DNA from: Fidelibacterota bacterium
Lineage (GTDB): Bacteria > Fidelibacterota > Fidelibacteria > Fidelibacterales > Fidelibacteraceae
Assembly (NCBI GenBank): GCA_030629925.1
Contig: DAOVOB010000055.1
Span: 1 to 6,956, forward strand
Reading direction: 5' to 3'
DNA: 6,956 nt
Below the pieces are notes generated by a model, which worked only from the letters and a program-made list of their open reading frames with translations, was not told the DNA's origin and made no database searches. Shown one piece after another: positions 1-6,952 of this stretch. A program made the translations under genes and the position numbers. Position 1 is the stretch's first letter, and each line of letters starts with the position of its first letter.

Positions 1-1638
1 AAAGATATTCGTGTAAAAATTGACAAGAAAACCTATTCTCCCCCTGAGATCTCAGCTATGATTCTGCAGAAAATGAAACAGATCGCTGAAGATTATCTTG
101 GTGAAAAAGTCACAGAAGCTGTTATTACGGTACCGGCTTACTTCAACGACTCACAACGTCAAGCAACTAAAGACGCCGGTAAAATCGCCGGTTTGGAAGT
201 AAAGCGTATCATCAATGAACCAACAGCTGCTGCACTAGCTTATGGTTTGGACAAAGGTAAAGAAGAAAAAGTTGCCGTATTTGATCTTGGTGGCGGTACA
301 TTCGATATTTCAGTACTTGAGATCGGTGACGGTGTATTCGAAGTAAAATCTACAAATGGTGACACTCATCTCGGTGGTGACGATTTTGACCAAAAACTTA
401 TTGATTTCTTGTTGGCAGAATTTAAAAAACAAGAAGGCATGGATATTTCCAAAGATCCTATGGCTGTGCAACGCTTAAAAGAAGCAGCTGAAAAAGCCAA
501 AATGGAACTTTCAACTTCAATGCAGACAGAGATCAACCTACCCTACCTTACCGCTGATGCATCAGGTCCTAAACACTTAACTGTTTCAATGACCCGTGCA
601 AAATTTGATCAATTGACTGCAGACCTGGTATCCCGCGTTCGCAAACCATGTGAAAACGCAATTAAAGATGCCGGCTTGAAAGCTTCAGATATTGATGAAG
701 TCCTCCTCGTTGGTGGTTCAACCCGTATCCCTGCCGTTCAGAAGCTTGTTAAAGATATTTTCGGTAAAGAACCGAATAAGACCGTGAATCCGGACGAAGT
801 TGTCTCAGTTGGCGCTGCTATTCAGGGCGGTGTCCTTCAAGGTGATGTCAAAGATGTCCTTTTGCTTGACGTAACTCCTCTTTCAGTAGGTATTGAAACA
901 CTCGGCGGTGTTTTTACCAAGCTCATCGAACGAAACACAACCATTCCTGTCAAGAAATCAGAGATCTTTTCTACCGCTGCAAACAATCAGCCACAAGTTG
1001 AGATCCATGTTCTTCAGGGTGAACGTTCACAAGCATCTTACAATAAGACACTGGGTCGTTTTATCTTAGATGGCATTCCTTCTGCACCTCGCGGTATCCC
1101 GCAAATCGAAGTCAGTTTTGACATCGATGCCAATGGTATCATGAATGTAACTGCCAAAGATAAAGCAACCAACAAAGAACAAAATATCAGAATTGAATCT
1201 TCAAGTGGTTTGACAGATCAAGAAATTGATAACATGACCAATGAAGCTGAAAAGCATGCTGAAGAAGATGAAAAATTTCGCAAGAAAGTGGAAGCTCACA
1301 ATCAAGCCGAGCAAACCCTCTTTGCAACACAGAAAGCGTTGGATGACATGGGCGACAAGCTCGAAGACGCTGACAAAAAACCTGTCGAAGATGCTTTAGC
1401 TGAATTGGAAAAAGTCAAAACCTCAGATAACCCCGATGAGATCACTGAAAAGATCGAAGCGGTTAACCAAGCCATGATGAAGGTCTCGGAAAAGATCTAT
1501 GCACAGGCTCAACAAGCTCAGCAACAAGCGGGTGGACCCGATATGGGGGGTGCTCCCGATGCTGATCCTAATGCCGGTGCTGATCAAGCTGAAAATGTTG
1601 AAGACGCTGATTATAAGGTCGTCGACGAAGAGAAGTAA
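1..1638 (+). CDS. dnaK: Chaperone protein DnaK (Hsp70), 5'-truncated by window edge
   Basis: ATP-dependent cytosolic chaperone that binds exposed hydrophobic peptides in a cycle driven by DnaJ and GrpE. The frame is open from base 1 (KDIRVKID...), so the ATG at base 58 is an internal Met. About 545 residues are present; by alignment from memory with E. coli DnaK, roughly the first 95-100 residues lie outside the window. In window numbering: VPAYFND (about 44-50), NEPTAAAL (72-79) and the phosphate-binding DLGGGTFD (95-102, with the catalytic-type Thr at 100) in the ATPase domain; then the interdomain linker DVLLLD (285-290), the beta-sandwich substrate domain with HVLQGER and PRGIPQIEV, the helical lid, a Gln/Ala-rich disordered stretch, and an acidic end [11 protein letters not shown] typical of bacterial DnaK. 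No frameshift is seen. No dnaJ follows; a terminator closes the gene 20 bases after the stop. The family call is near certain. Confidence 0.98.
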   Translation, partial: KDIRVKIDKKTYSPPEISAMILQKMKQIAEDYLGEKVTEAVITVPAYFNDSQRQATKDAGKIAGLEVKRIINEPTAAALAYGLDKGKEEKVAVFDLGGGTFDISVLEIGDGVFEVKSTNGDTHLGGDDFDQKLIDFLLAEFKKQEGMDISKDPMAVQRLKEAAEKAKMELSTSMQTEINLPYLTADASGPKHLTVSMTRAKFDQLTADLVSRVRKPCENAIKDAGLKASDIDEVLLVGGSTRIPAVQKLVKDIFGKEPNKTVNPDEVVSVGAAIQGGVLQGDVKDVLLLDVTPLSVGIETLGGVFTKLIERNTTIPVKKSEIFSTAANNQPQVEIHVLQGERSQASYNKTLGRFILDGIPSAPRGIPQIEVSFDIDANGIMNVTAKDKATNKEQNIRIESSSGLTDQEIDNMTNEAEKHAEEDEKFRKKVEAHNQAEQTLFATQKALDDMGDKLEDADKKPVEDALAELEKVKTSDNPDEITEKIEAVNQAMMKVSEKIYAQAQQAQQQAGGPDMGGAPDADPNAGADQAENVEDADYKVVDEEK

Positions 1639-1658
1639 ATGAATCTCTGACATACAAT

Positions 1659-1692
1659 AAAGAAAAGCCTCGTTTAGCGAGGCTTTTCTTTT
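1659..1692 (+). terminator. Intrinsic terminator of dnaK
   Basis: A perfect 14-bp inverted repeat: AAAGAAAAGCCTCG at 1659-1672 pairs with CGAGGCTTTTCTTT at 1678-1691, with a five-base loop (TTTAG). The GC core GCCTCG/CGAGGC is followed by a T-rich 3' arm, and the hairpin starts 20 bases after the dnaK stop. The A-rich 5' arm and T-rich 3' arm make it potentially bidirectional, but no minus-strand gene ends here. Confidence 0.88.
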
Positions 1693-1738
1693 AGTGATTG
1701 GGAATTAGTAACTAGTGATTCGTGACTGGTGACTGGTA
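1692..1738. repeat. Degenerate TGACTGG/TAACTAG short tandem repeats, left block
   Basis: A run of related 7-8 base units directly after the dnaK terminator: TAGTGATT, TTAGTAACTAG, TAGTGATT, GTGACTG and GTGACTG. The last two form an exact tandem copy (GTGACTG at 1722-1728 and GTGACTG at 1729-1735). There is no reading frame and no ribosome site. A related block lies in opposite orientation at 1906-1926, so the two blocks bracket the palindrome at 1775-1872. Function unknown. Confidence 0.6.
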
Positions 1739-1774
1739 GAAGAAAATAAACCGCAGGAAAAAAAAGAAAGAAAG

Positions 1775-1872
1775 CTGTCATTCTGACCGGCGCGAAGCGG
1801 AGTGGAAGAATCTATTCACAGAAAGATATTCTGTATCATGAATAGATGCTTCGACTACGTTCAGCATGACAG
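1775..1872. repeat. 98-bp imperfect palindromic intergenic repeat (REP/MITE-like)
   Basis: The ends are inverted: CTGTCAT (1775-1781) with ATGACAG (1866-1872), then CTGA (1783-1786) with TCAG (1861-1864). After an asymmetric bulge (about 1787-1804 against 1853-1860) come GAAG (1805-1808) with CTTC (1849-1852) and ATCTATTCA (1810-1818) with TGAATAGAT (1839-1847). The centre holds its own small hairpin, ACAGAA (1818-1823) with TTCTGT (1829-1834) around a five-base loop. The GTCATTCTGA...GAAGAATCT / GCTTCG...TCAGCATGACA pattern resembles, from memory, non-coding repeats dispersed between genes in many environmental bacteria. There is no coding capacity. It could be a non-autonomous transposable element or a transcribed hairpin; the sequence alone does not decide. 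Confidence 0.75.
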
Positions 1873-1905
1873 TTCCTGTTAGTTTTTTTAGGACTCAAGA
1901 CAATG

Positions 1906-1926
1906 TTACTAGTTTCTAGTTACCAG
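1906..1926. repeat. Degenerate TGGTAACTAG short repeats, right block (inverted)
   Basis: TTACTAG, TTTCTAG and TTACCAG are contiguous. On the minus strand they read CTGGTAACTAG followed by AAACTAGTAA, the same vocabulary as the left block at 1692-1738 (TAACTAG, CTGGT). The two blocks therefore face each other across the palindrome. The relationship is visible by eye, but the units are degenerate. Confidence 0.5.
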
Positions 1927-2115
1927 TTTATTATTTTTTTCTTTATTTTTCTTTAAAACACCACTAAATTAGTATGTTATTTTAAACAAGATACTATTAT
2001 TGAAAGTACCCACGACTTATTGATGTGAATATCTTGAATTTTCTAATTTCTGATTAACCCTTATAAATTATCAACTGACCCTCTTCAAATACCTCTTTCT
2101 GCGTAAAGACGTTTT
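1927..2115. other. AT-rich gene-free spacer
   Basis: This begins with a T-rich tract (about 1927-1955, mainly T with scattered C and A) and continues as low-GC DNA up to the promoter region of the 65-residue gene. I see no reading frame with a ribosome site, no tRNA-like fold, no riboswitch signature and no clear repeat. The T-rich tract may be part of, or flank, the composite repeat to its left. Confidence 0.5.
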
Positions 2116-2121
2116 TATAAT
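2116..2121 (+). promoter_or_regulatory. Candidate -10 box for the small membrane protein gene
   Basis: An exact TATAAT lies 26 bases upstream of the ATG at 2148, which would give a short leader containing the ribosome site. At 16-18 base spacing upstream (around 2092-2099) the sequence is CT-rich and does not resemble TTGACA. In AT-rich DNA a lone TATAAT can arise by chance, so this is tentative. Confidence 0.3.
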
Positions 2122-2135
2122 GCAAACCAAAATAT

Positions 2136-2141
2136 AGGAGG
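2136..2141 (+). promoter_or_regulatory. Strong Shine-Dalgarno site AGGAGG
   Basis: AGGAGG is a perfect match to the anti-Shine-Dalgarno core, placed six bases before the ATG at 2148. It is the best ribosome site in the window and the main reason to accept the 65-codon frame as a real gene. Confidence 0.85.
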
Positions 2142-2147
2142 TAGATT

Positions 2148-2345
2148 ATGAAAATTTGGAATTTAGTTCTGAATTGTCTTATTGTTGGAGCCCTTGCATT
2201 TCTTGCCGGTATGCTTGTCAGTTTTCTCTTTAATGTGATCTTTAAAGAATGTGCAATGGTCGCATGGGGAACAACCCTGAGGATCGCGGCAGTCTTGGGA
2301 CTCGTAATTCCACTTGCTGAATTGTTGAAGATCAAAAAAGATTAA
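2148..2345 (+). CDS. Small two-helix membrane protein, 65 aa, function unknown
   Basis: I do not recognise a named family. The protein is almost entirely hydrophobic. A first membrane segment spans about residues 5-32 (NLVLNCLIVGALAFLAGMLVS onward, with small residues G14, A15 and G21 that could pack against another helix). A short polar turn follows (K33, E34, C35), then a second segment at about 37-60 carrying a buried Arg (R45) in WGTTLRIAAVL. The tail LKIKKD is basic, which by the positive-inside rule would favour a cytoplasmic C-terminus and, with two helices and K2, both ends inside. Cys10 and Cys35 are the only cysteines. The start is fixed by AGGAGG at optimal spacing. The antisense frame over the same bases lacks such a site. 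The gene stands alone, after a repeat-rich spacer and convergent with maf, so the context gives no functional clue. Confidence 0.85.
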   Translation: MKIWNLVLNCLIVGALAFLAGMLVSFLFNVIFKECAMVAWGTTLRIAAVLGLVIPLAELLKIKKD

Positions 2346-2365
2346 GGTTTAAGCTTGCCGGCCGT

Positions 2366-2399
2366 AACCTTCTTGACAACCGTGGGTTTACCGAAGGTT
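2366..2399. other. Hairpin in a GC-richer block of the convergent spacer
   Basis: A perfect 7-bp stem, AACCTTC (2366-2372) with GAAGGTT (2393-2399), encloses a smaller stem AACC (2378-2381) with GGTT (2385-2388). An outer pairing AGCTT (2352-2356) with AAGCT (2407-2411) is also possible. The surrounding block (about 2350-2415) is visibly richer in GC than the flanking spacer. It may be a structured RNA element, part of a terminator region or a relic of coding DNA; no known RNA family is recognised. Confidence 0.4.
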
Positions 2400-2435
2400 G
2401 TGGTGAAAGCTGGAGTTTAGAGGATCTTCCAATTA

Positions 2436-2468
2436 AAGATAAGGTATTTATCTTATTGTAGGTTTTTT
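2436..2468 (+). terminator. Weak terminator-like hairpin after the small membrane protein gene
   Basis: AAGATAA (2436-2442) pairs with TTATCTT (2448-2454) around a five-base loop. A run of six T follows at 2463-2468, eight bases after the stem. The stem is AT-rich and the T run is displaced, so termination would be inefficient. The hairpin sits between two convergent genes, where a terminator is expected. Confidence 0.3.
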
Positions 2469-3048
2469 ATATAAAAATTTGATCCCACACCTTTTTAAAC
2501 TGAGCTACCGGAAAGCCTATTACATTGTAAAAACATCCGCTTATACTTTCAACCAGATTTGCGCTTAAGTCCTGAATACCATATGCCCCGGCTTTATCCA
2601 TGGGTGAACCGCCTTCAATGTATTCATCAATATCTGCATCAGAGAGCTCGCGAAAACGAACTTCTGTCAATTCGTCTTCTGTGATATGTATATTATTTAT
2701 TCCACAATGAATAGAAAATGCTGTAATTACTTTATGAGTATTCCCTGAAAGTAAGCACAACATTCTAAATGCATCCGATTTATCTATGGGTTTTCCAAGT
2801 ATCTCTTCATTATAAACGACGATTGTATCTGCTGAAATAACAATATGCTCCGGATATTTCTCAGCAATAGCCCTTCCCTTTTCTTCTGATAAACGACGAA
2901 CATATTTCAGAGCATCTTCATTAAGAAACATTGATTCATCTATATGGGCCGGAATGATCACGAATTGAAAGCCCAGTTGTTCGAGTAATTCTTTACGACG
3001 GGAAGAAGCAGATGCCAGGATCACAGGCAGTTCGGGTTGAAGGATCAT
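2467..3048 (-). CDS. maf: Maf family nucleoside triphosphate pyrophosphatase (YhdE-type, dTTP/UTP)
   Basis: A cytosolic enzyme of the Maf/Ham1 superfamily. Known members hydrolyse nucleoside triphosphates, including modified ones, to monophosphate and pyrophosphate, keeping such nucleotides out of nucleic acids; the family was first linked to septum formation. The 193 residues match the usual length. Visible motifs: the N-terminal LASASSRRKELL (11-22), ADT with the catalytic Asp (73-75), LGKP (84-87), LSGNTHKV (100-107), SPMDKAGAYGIQ (148-159) and a final YNVIGFP (174-180). The RR after LASAS points to the dTTP/UTP-specific YhdE branch rather than the YceF (m7GTP) branch. Two common family residues differ: Ser for Pro in LASASPRR, and Ser148 where GEPMDKAGAYG is usual. 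The ATG overlaps the TGA of the upstream PorU-like gene (ATGA, 3045-3048) and has no good ribosome site of its own, so coupled translation is likely. Confidence 0.94.
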   Translation of the reverse strand: MILQPELPVILASASSRRKELLEQLGFQFVIIPAHIDESMFLNEDALKYVRRLSEEKGRAIAEKYPEHIVISADTIVVYNEEILGKPIDKSDAFRMLCLLSGNTHKVITAFSIHCGINNIHITEDELTEVRFRELSDADIDEYIEGGSPMDKAGAYGIQDLSANLVESISGCFYNVIGFPVAQFKKVWDQIFI

Positions 3049-6000
3049 GGCAATACTACCATCTTATTATATTGTTTGATCGTTTCATCTCCTGTCTCAA
3101 CTTCCAGAACATAAAAGTAAACGCCCGCCGCAAGGGGATGACCGTAGTCATCTTGGGCTGTAAATGGTATAGCGTTAAACCCGGAATGAATTGATATATC
3201 CGTTAACCCTGCTACCGATTTACCCGAAATAGTATAGATCCTTAAATCTGCAAGTCCACTAAATGCGGAAGCAAAAGTAATATCGGTTTGATCTTTGAAA
3301 GGATTAGGGAAATTCACCAGATTCTGCACCAGCTCATCCCCTTCATGTAGGACCGTTAAAGAAAGCTCTACTTGAGAGTAATTGTTATAATTGTCAAACG
3401 CCGATATCTCGATCAAATGTTCACCTTCATCGAGATAATTATCTACAGCATATTCAACCTTCCCTTCAGTGAAATCATTTTGTTCATAAACAAAAAGCTC
3501 ACTGAGATCAACCAACTGCTGACCATTATCAATTGACATTTCCAGCACATGCCCAATGGTTCCTGTAATATTAATACCGCTTTGATCTTCAAATACAATA
3601 CGAACAATACTGGTATCAAAGATCACTGCGCCATTTTGTAGTTCAATATCTCCCGAATGGAAAGTAATATTTGGACCAAGAACATCGGAAGAAGCATCCG
3701 GATTAATACCTCCGACGTGAATGTCGTCTATTGCAGCCGAACCATCAAATTGTCGATCAGAATTCCAATATATCATGCGGACCTTACCTTCGGTTCCATG
3801 ATATTGAATATCTTTGGGAATAAAAGCTTCAGTTGAGAAGGAATTACCATTGAAAGAAATATTGCCGTTAAACAAGCGATTACCTTCCAGATAATAGCTT
3901 ACCAGCGAAGTAGCACCTGAGGTATTATAGATATACTCACGACTTACACGATAATCATTATCATATATCGTGATCTTTCCCTCAAGATCATTTAATCCGG
4001 GATCATTCCCTTCCCGGTTGAGTGCACGACCATCTAAACTAACTCTATCCAAAGCCCTGAGTGTATCTCTGCTCAAGGAATCGATCATGCCGGCGTTTTG
4101 CGGGAAAGCAGGTATAATAGTTGGGTCGCCAAAATACATGAATTTCATATTATTATTAACCTTGGTCGGGCCATATTGATTATTTGATTCGTTCTTAGCA
4201 TAAAGCACGGCATCGCCCATGAGAGGTGTATAAGCATAATCGGGATTTCCTTCGAACAAACCACAAGAAAAATCCTCAACAAATTTTACATTTGCAGACG
4301 TTGAACTTCCATGAAACACTGAGCGAACTGTTGCAAGCGTAGCGATAGCGCCGTTTGCATCCAAAGTAACAATATCCTCTGCCATGCTTTGGAAATCAGG
4401 CATATCCGATCTACCCCAACTGCACGTTGCAGCTAAGATCAACGGATACTGATGGTTCACATCCAATCGAACAAGATCATTACTGACAAAAACCTTTTCC
4501 TGGGTCCATACGGAGGCATCACCATGCCCGTAATAATTCACAAAAGAAACGCCATTAAGGAAGGCTTCCATAATATCTTCACGCGCGCCATCCCTTCCCA
4601 TGGTTTGAAGTTCGGTAATATATCTTTCGGGATATTCTGTAAGATATACTTTCTTTGTCTGCATCACTTTAGGAAAATGATCATTACACAAGCGCTCGGA
4701 GTCACGAATAAATATTGTTTGCCCTACAAAACTGGAGCCCTGTGCAAGATCAGTCGGATCATCAGCTACCAACATGGTATTGAGCTGCCATTCTCCGGGA
4801 TTCTCCCGATTGTCATATTCTATGATCTTATCAACGACGGATCGTACTTCATCTACAGAGTTTGCAGGTATGCGGCCAATCGCCATGTCATTTGTTAGAT
4901 CAGTGGCAGAATTGACCATTACATAAATATCATCACATGGCCACATAATATTGGGCTCATAAAGATAGGGAATATAGACCGGCGCGGAATAGATCCTGTT
5001 TTGATAATCGTAATGCCCATCGCCAAAGAGAAGCACATAAAGTGGTTTCGGAGAGGGAGCTTGTTTATACATATCAGCTAAAAAATGCCAGATCGCATAG
5101 GGATCACGGTTACCGGCATTATATTGTCCAATGATCTCACTGTATGTTTTCACCAAGGTGGTCAATGGCTGAGAACTTCGGGTCTCTTTGAAAGCGGCAA
5201 GTCTGTTCGCCTCCGAAAGAAAGGCATCAGGTGAAATAATAATAAAATCAACCTGAGACGCATGATCGGCAGTACTTAGGGCTTCATAATTCGGTAAAAT
5301 TGATAGACCGGCAGGTGTTTTAAAATGTCCTTCATTTACAATGTAAAATAAAGAACTCTGATCTGAAGCGGGAATTAAAATGTCTGTACTTGAGCCGCTT
5401 GCAGGGAAATAACTTGTTCCGAAAGGATCTTTTACAGAAAAAACATAGCTTAAAGAGCCGCCTAAACCACTTAGCTGTATTTTTCTGTCATTTGAATTTT
5501 TCATAAACCACAAGACAGCATGACCATCAATAGCTTGTGGTATTGCAGGATATATGATATCTATATAATCAAGAAAACCTTCACTTGTTGAAAAGCCGCC
5601 TTGGTATGTCATTCTCACATTTAAATTTTCGGATAAAAGGGAATTAGGAATCATCAACTCTTTATGTCTGCTTACCGAGCTTTCATAATCGTAGTCATCT
5701 GAACTCTTAGAGAGATATGCATAGGTTTCATCAACTAGAGAATCGGCAACATAAGTCGTAAATTCATGAGCTCCTGTAGTTGTCATTCCATAACCTAGAC
5801 GAATAGCGCCCTGAACTTCGGGATTCACATATAAATTATTTAAATAAAAGGGAAATTGCTTATTTGCAGATAAACGCTCGCCCAACCACAATTCACCGCC
5901 CTTTCCGGGGTTGATCAATTCTTCCTCGTAATGCAAGCGCTGGTAAGTATAATTCTGTTCTTCTTCAGAGCCGCTAAAAACAGGGCTTTCCTGAACCATT

Positions 6001-6938
6001 CTTAAGGGTGTTTCACTGCTAGACCCCACAAAAAGTCGGAAATGCTGATCGTCTTCATAACTATTACGAATAAATTTCATATAGCGAACATCCGAAATAT
6101 CTGTTTCTCTTTCCCATGTAGATGTAGCTGTTGCATAGAATACCCATTTATCATCTTCATCTTCAGCTGCATCTAGAAAAAGCATGGGGACTTGTTTTAA
6201 ATGAAAATCAACTGAATCGGGAAAGTGATCTCTCAAAGGAGCACCAAAACCCGCTCCGGCATATAAAAATAAATTATTATCATCTATACCGGCTGTCATG
6301 CCCGTATTCAAAAGATCAGCTCTGCTCAGAGAGTATATTCCCTCTTCACTGATCCTGATATCAAGCCAGTCTCCCGTGAACGTTTTTGCCTTTTTAAGAG
6401 ATTTTATCGATATAACCCGTTTTCCCGAAAGGCCATCTGCATACTTTTGATTTAAGAAAATACGATTTGTTTTATCTGCAAAACCTTTACCGGGAACTTC
6501 GTGAAGATCTATATTAACAAATAATTTAGTAGCAATCTTTCCGTTCTTTAGAAAAGGATTAATGGTAAGATATACAAAGCGTTGATCACGAAATTGACGA
6601 ACATCACTTAAATAATAAAGTGTATTTTCGCTTACGGAATGTTGAAAATCCCGTGTTTCCAATACTTGCACATTAATTGAAGGCAAGCGGTCAGCAATAG
6701 CGATCGGGAACTGCATTATCTCATAACTAAATTTTTCACTTGAATTGATATTATTGGATCTATCAAAACTATAACGGGTAAATTCCTTCCCCTCTTCATA
6801 CCATGTGTAAGTATAAAATTCCCCCGGATCAAGTTTGACTGATAGGGTCTGAGGTGTGGGATAGGCGATGTCGATACCCGCTGTGGCAAATGCCAGAGCG
6901 AATGAAAGTAAAATGACGATTCCTGCAATCTTCTTCAA
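3045..6938 (-). CDS. porU: PorU-like type IX secretion sortase (C25 gingipain-family peptidase) with C-terminal sorting-type domain
   Basis: PorU is a surface cysteine peptidase that removes the C-terminal signal of T9SS cargo and attaches the cargo to the cell surface. The 1297-residue protein starts with a signal peptide (KK, hydrophobic 4-17, ATA cleavage site at 18-20). The PorU-type N-terminal region has GDWLDIRISEEGIYSL (189-204) and DKWVFYAT (263-270). The C25 domain follows: FGDGHYDY (638-645), AIGRIPAN (686-693), LVADDPTD (723-730), NYYGHGD with catalytic-type His805, AATCSWGR with catalytic-type Cys839 (34 residues apart, as in gingipains) and FGDPT (936-940). Residues about 1080-1200 look like beta-sandwich (Ig-like) sequence. 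Residues about 1206-1297, with NFPNPF, IYTISGK and AAGVYFYVLE, match the T9SS type A/FlgD-like C-terminal domain. The start is TTG at 6936-6938, eight bases after AAAGGA. The length is slightly above that of typical PorU. A non-PorU cell-surface C25 protease remains possible. Confidence 0.88.
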   Translation of the reverse strand: MKKIAGIVILLSFALAFATAGIDIAYPTPQTLSVKLDPGEFYTYTWYEEGKEFTRYSFDRSNNINSSEKFSYEIMQFPIAIADRLPSINVQVLETRDFQHSVSENTLYYLSDVRQFRDQRFVYLTINPFLKNGKIATKLFVNIDLHEVPGKGFADKTNRIFLNQKYADGLSGKRVISIKSLKKAKTFTGDWLDIRISEEGIYSLSRADLLNTGMTAGIDDNNLFLYAGAGFGAPLRDHFPDSVDFHLKQVPMLFLDAAEDEDDKWVFYATATSTWERETDISDVRYMKFIRNSYEDDQHFRLFVGSSSETPLRMVQESPVFSGSEEEQNYTYQRLHYEEELINPGKGGELWLGERLSANKQFPFYLNNLYVNPEVQGAIRLGYGMTTTGAHEFTTYVADSLVDETYAYLSKSSDDYDYESSVSRHKELMIPNSLLSENLNVRMTYQGGFSTSEGFLDYIDIIYPAIPQAIDGHAVLWFMKNSNDRKIQLSGLGGSLSYVFSVKDPFGTSYFPASGSSTDILIPASDQSSLFYIVNEGHFKTPAGLSILPNYEALSTADHASQVDFIIISPDAFLSEANRLAAFKETRSSQPLTTLVKTYSEIIGQYNAGNRDPYAIWHFLADMYKQAPSPKPLYVLLFGDGHYDYQNRIYSAPVYIPYLYEPNIMWPCDDIYVMVNSATDLTNDMAIGRIPANSVDEVRSVVDKIIEYDNRENPGEWQLNTMLVADDPTDLAQGSSFVGQTIFIRDSERLCNDHFPKVMQTKKVYLTEYPERYITELQTMGRDGAREDIMEAFLNGVSFVNYYGHGDASVWTQEKVFVSNDLVRLDVNHQYPLILAATCSWGRSDMPDFQSMAEDIVTLDANGAIATLATVRSVFHGSSTSANVKFVEDFSCGLFEGNPDYAYTPLMGDAVLYAKNESNNQYGPTKVNNNMKFMYFGDPTIIPAFPQNAGMIDSLSRDTLRALDRVSLDGRALNREGNDPGLNDLEGKITIYDNDYRVSREYIYNTSGATSLVSYYLEGNRLFNGNISFNGNSFSTEAFIPKDIQYHGTEGKVRMIYWNSDRQFDGSAAIDDIHVGGINPDASSDVLGPNITFHSGDIELQNGAVIFDTSIVRIVFEDQSGINITGTIGHVLEMSIDNGQQLVDLSELFVYEQNDFTEGKVEYAVDNYLDEGEHLIEISAFDNYNNYSQVELSLTVLHEGDELVQNLVNFPNPFKDQTDITFASAFSGLADLRIYTISGKSVAGLTDISIHSGFNAIPFTAQDDYGHPLAAGVYFYVLEVETGDETIKQYNKMVVLP

Positions 6939-6946
6939 TATGCATA

Positions 6947-6952
6947 TCCTTT
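6947..6952 (-). promoter_or_regulatory. Ribosome binding site AAAGGA that supports a TTG start
   Basis: On the minus strand AAAGGA is followed by eight bases and then TTG (6936-6938), which begins a clean signal peptide (KKIAGIVILL). An ATG at 6943-6945 lies only one base from AAAGGA and is in another frame that stops after 38 codons. The in-frame codons between the window edge and the TTG include ATA and TGC and no start codon. The promoter lies beyond the window. Confidence 0.7.

Noticed and set aside
58..60. ATG at base 58 as the dnaK start
   Set aside because: The frame is open to base 1 and the upstream residues ([19 protein letters not shown]) match the Hsp70 ATPase domain, so this is an internal methionine.
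1423..1653. Antisense open frame of 76 codons over the 3' end of dnaK
   Set aside because: It lies wholly opposite well-conserved dnaK codons, has no supporting ribosome site and yields a composition typical of a reverse-complement shadow.
1692..1926. Possible CRISPR array in the dnaK downstream spacer
   Set aside because: The repeats are short, degenerate and not regularly spaced, and the central element is a single palindrome; there are no uniform spacers or cas genes.
2083..2121. TTCAAA at 2083-2088 as a -35 box paired with TATAAT at 2116
   Set aside because: The spacing is 27 bases, far from the usual 16-18, so it cannot form a standard promoter with that -10 box.
2054..2335. Antisense open frame of 93 codons opposite the 65-residue membrane protein gene
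   Set aside because: It lacks a convincing ribosome site and family motifs, while the plus-strand gene has AGGAGG at ideal spacing and a coherent two-helix protein.
2338..2356. Imperfect palindrome AAGATTAA/TTAAGCTT followed on the minus strand by six T, as a maf terminator
   Set aside because: The stem has only seven of eight pairs, is AT-rich, overlaps the end of the 65-residue gene and lies more than 100 bases past the maf stop; too weak to call.
4452..4898. Plus-strand open frame of 148 codons inside the PorU-like gene
   Set aside because: It lies entirely opposite the conserved catalytic region (His805, Cys839) of the sortase and shows no recognisable domain.
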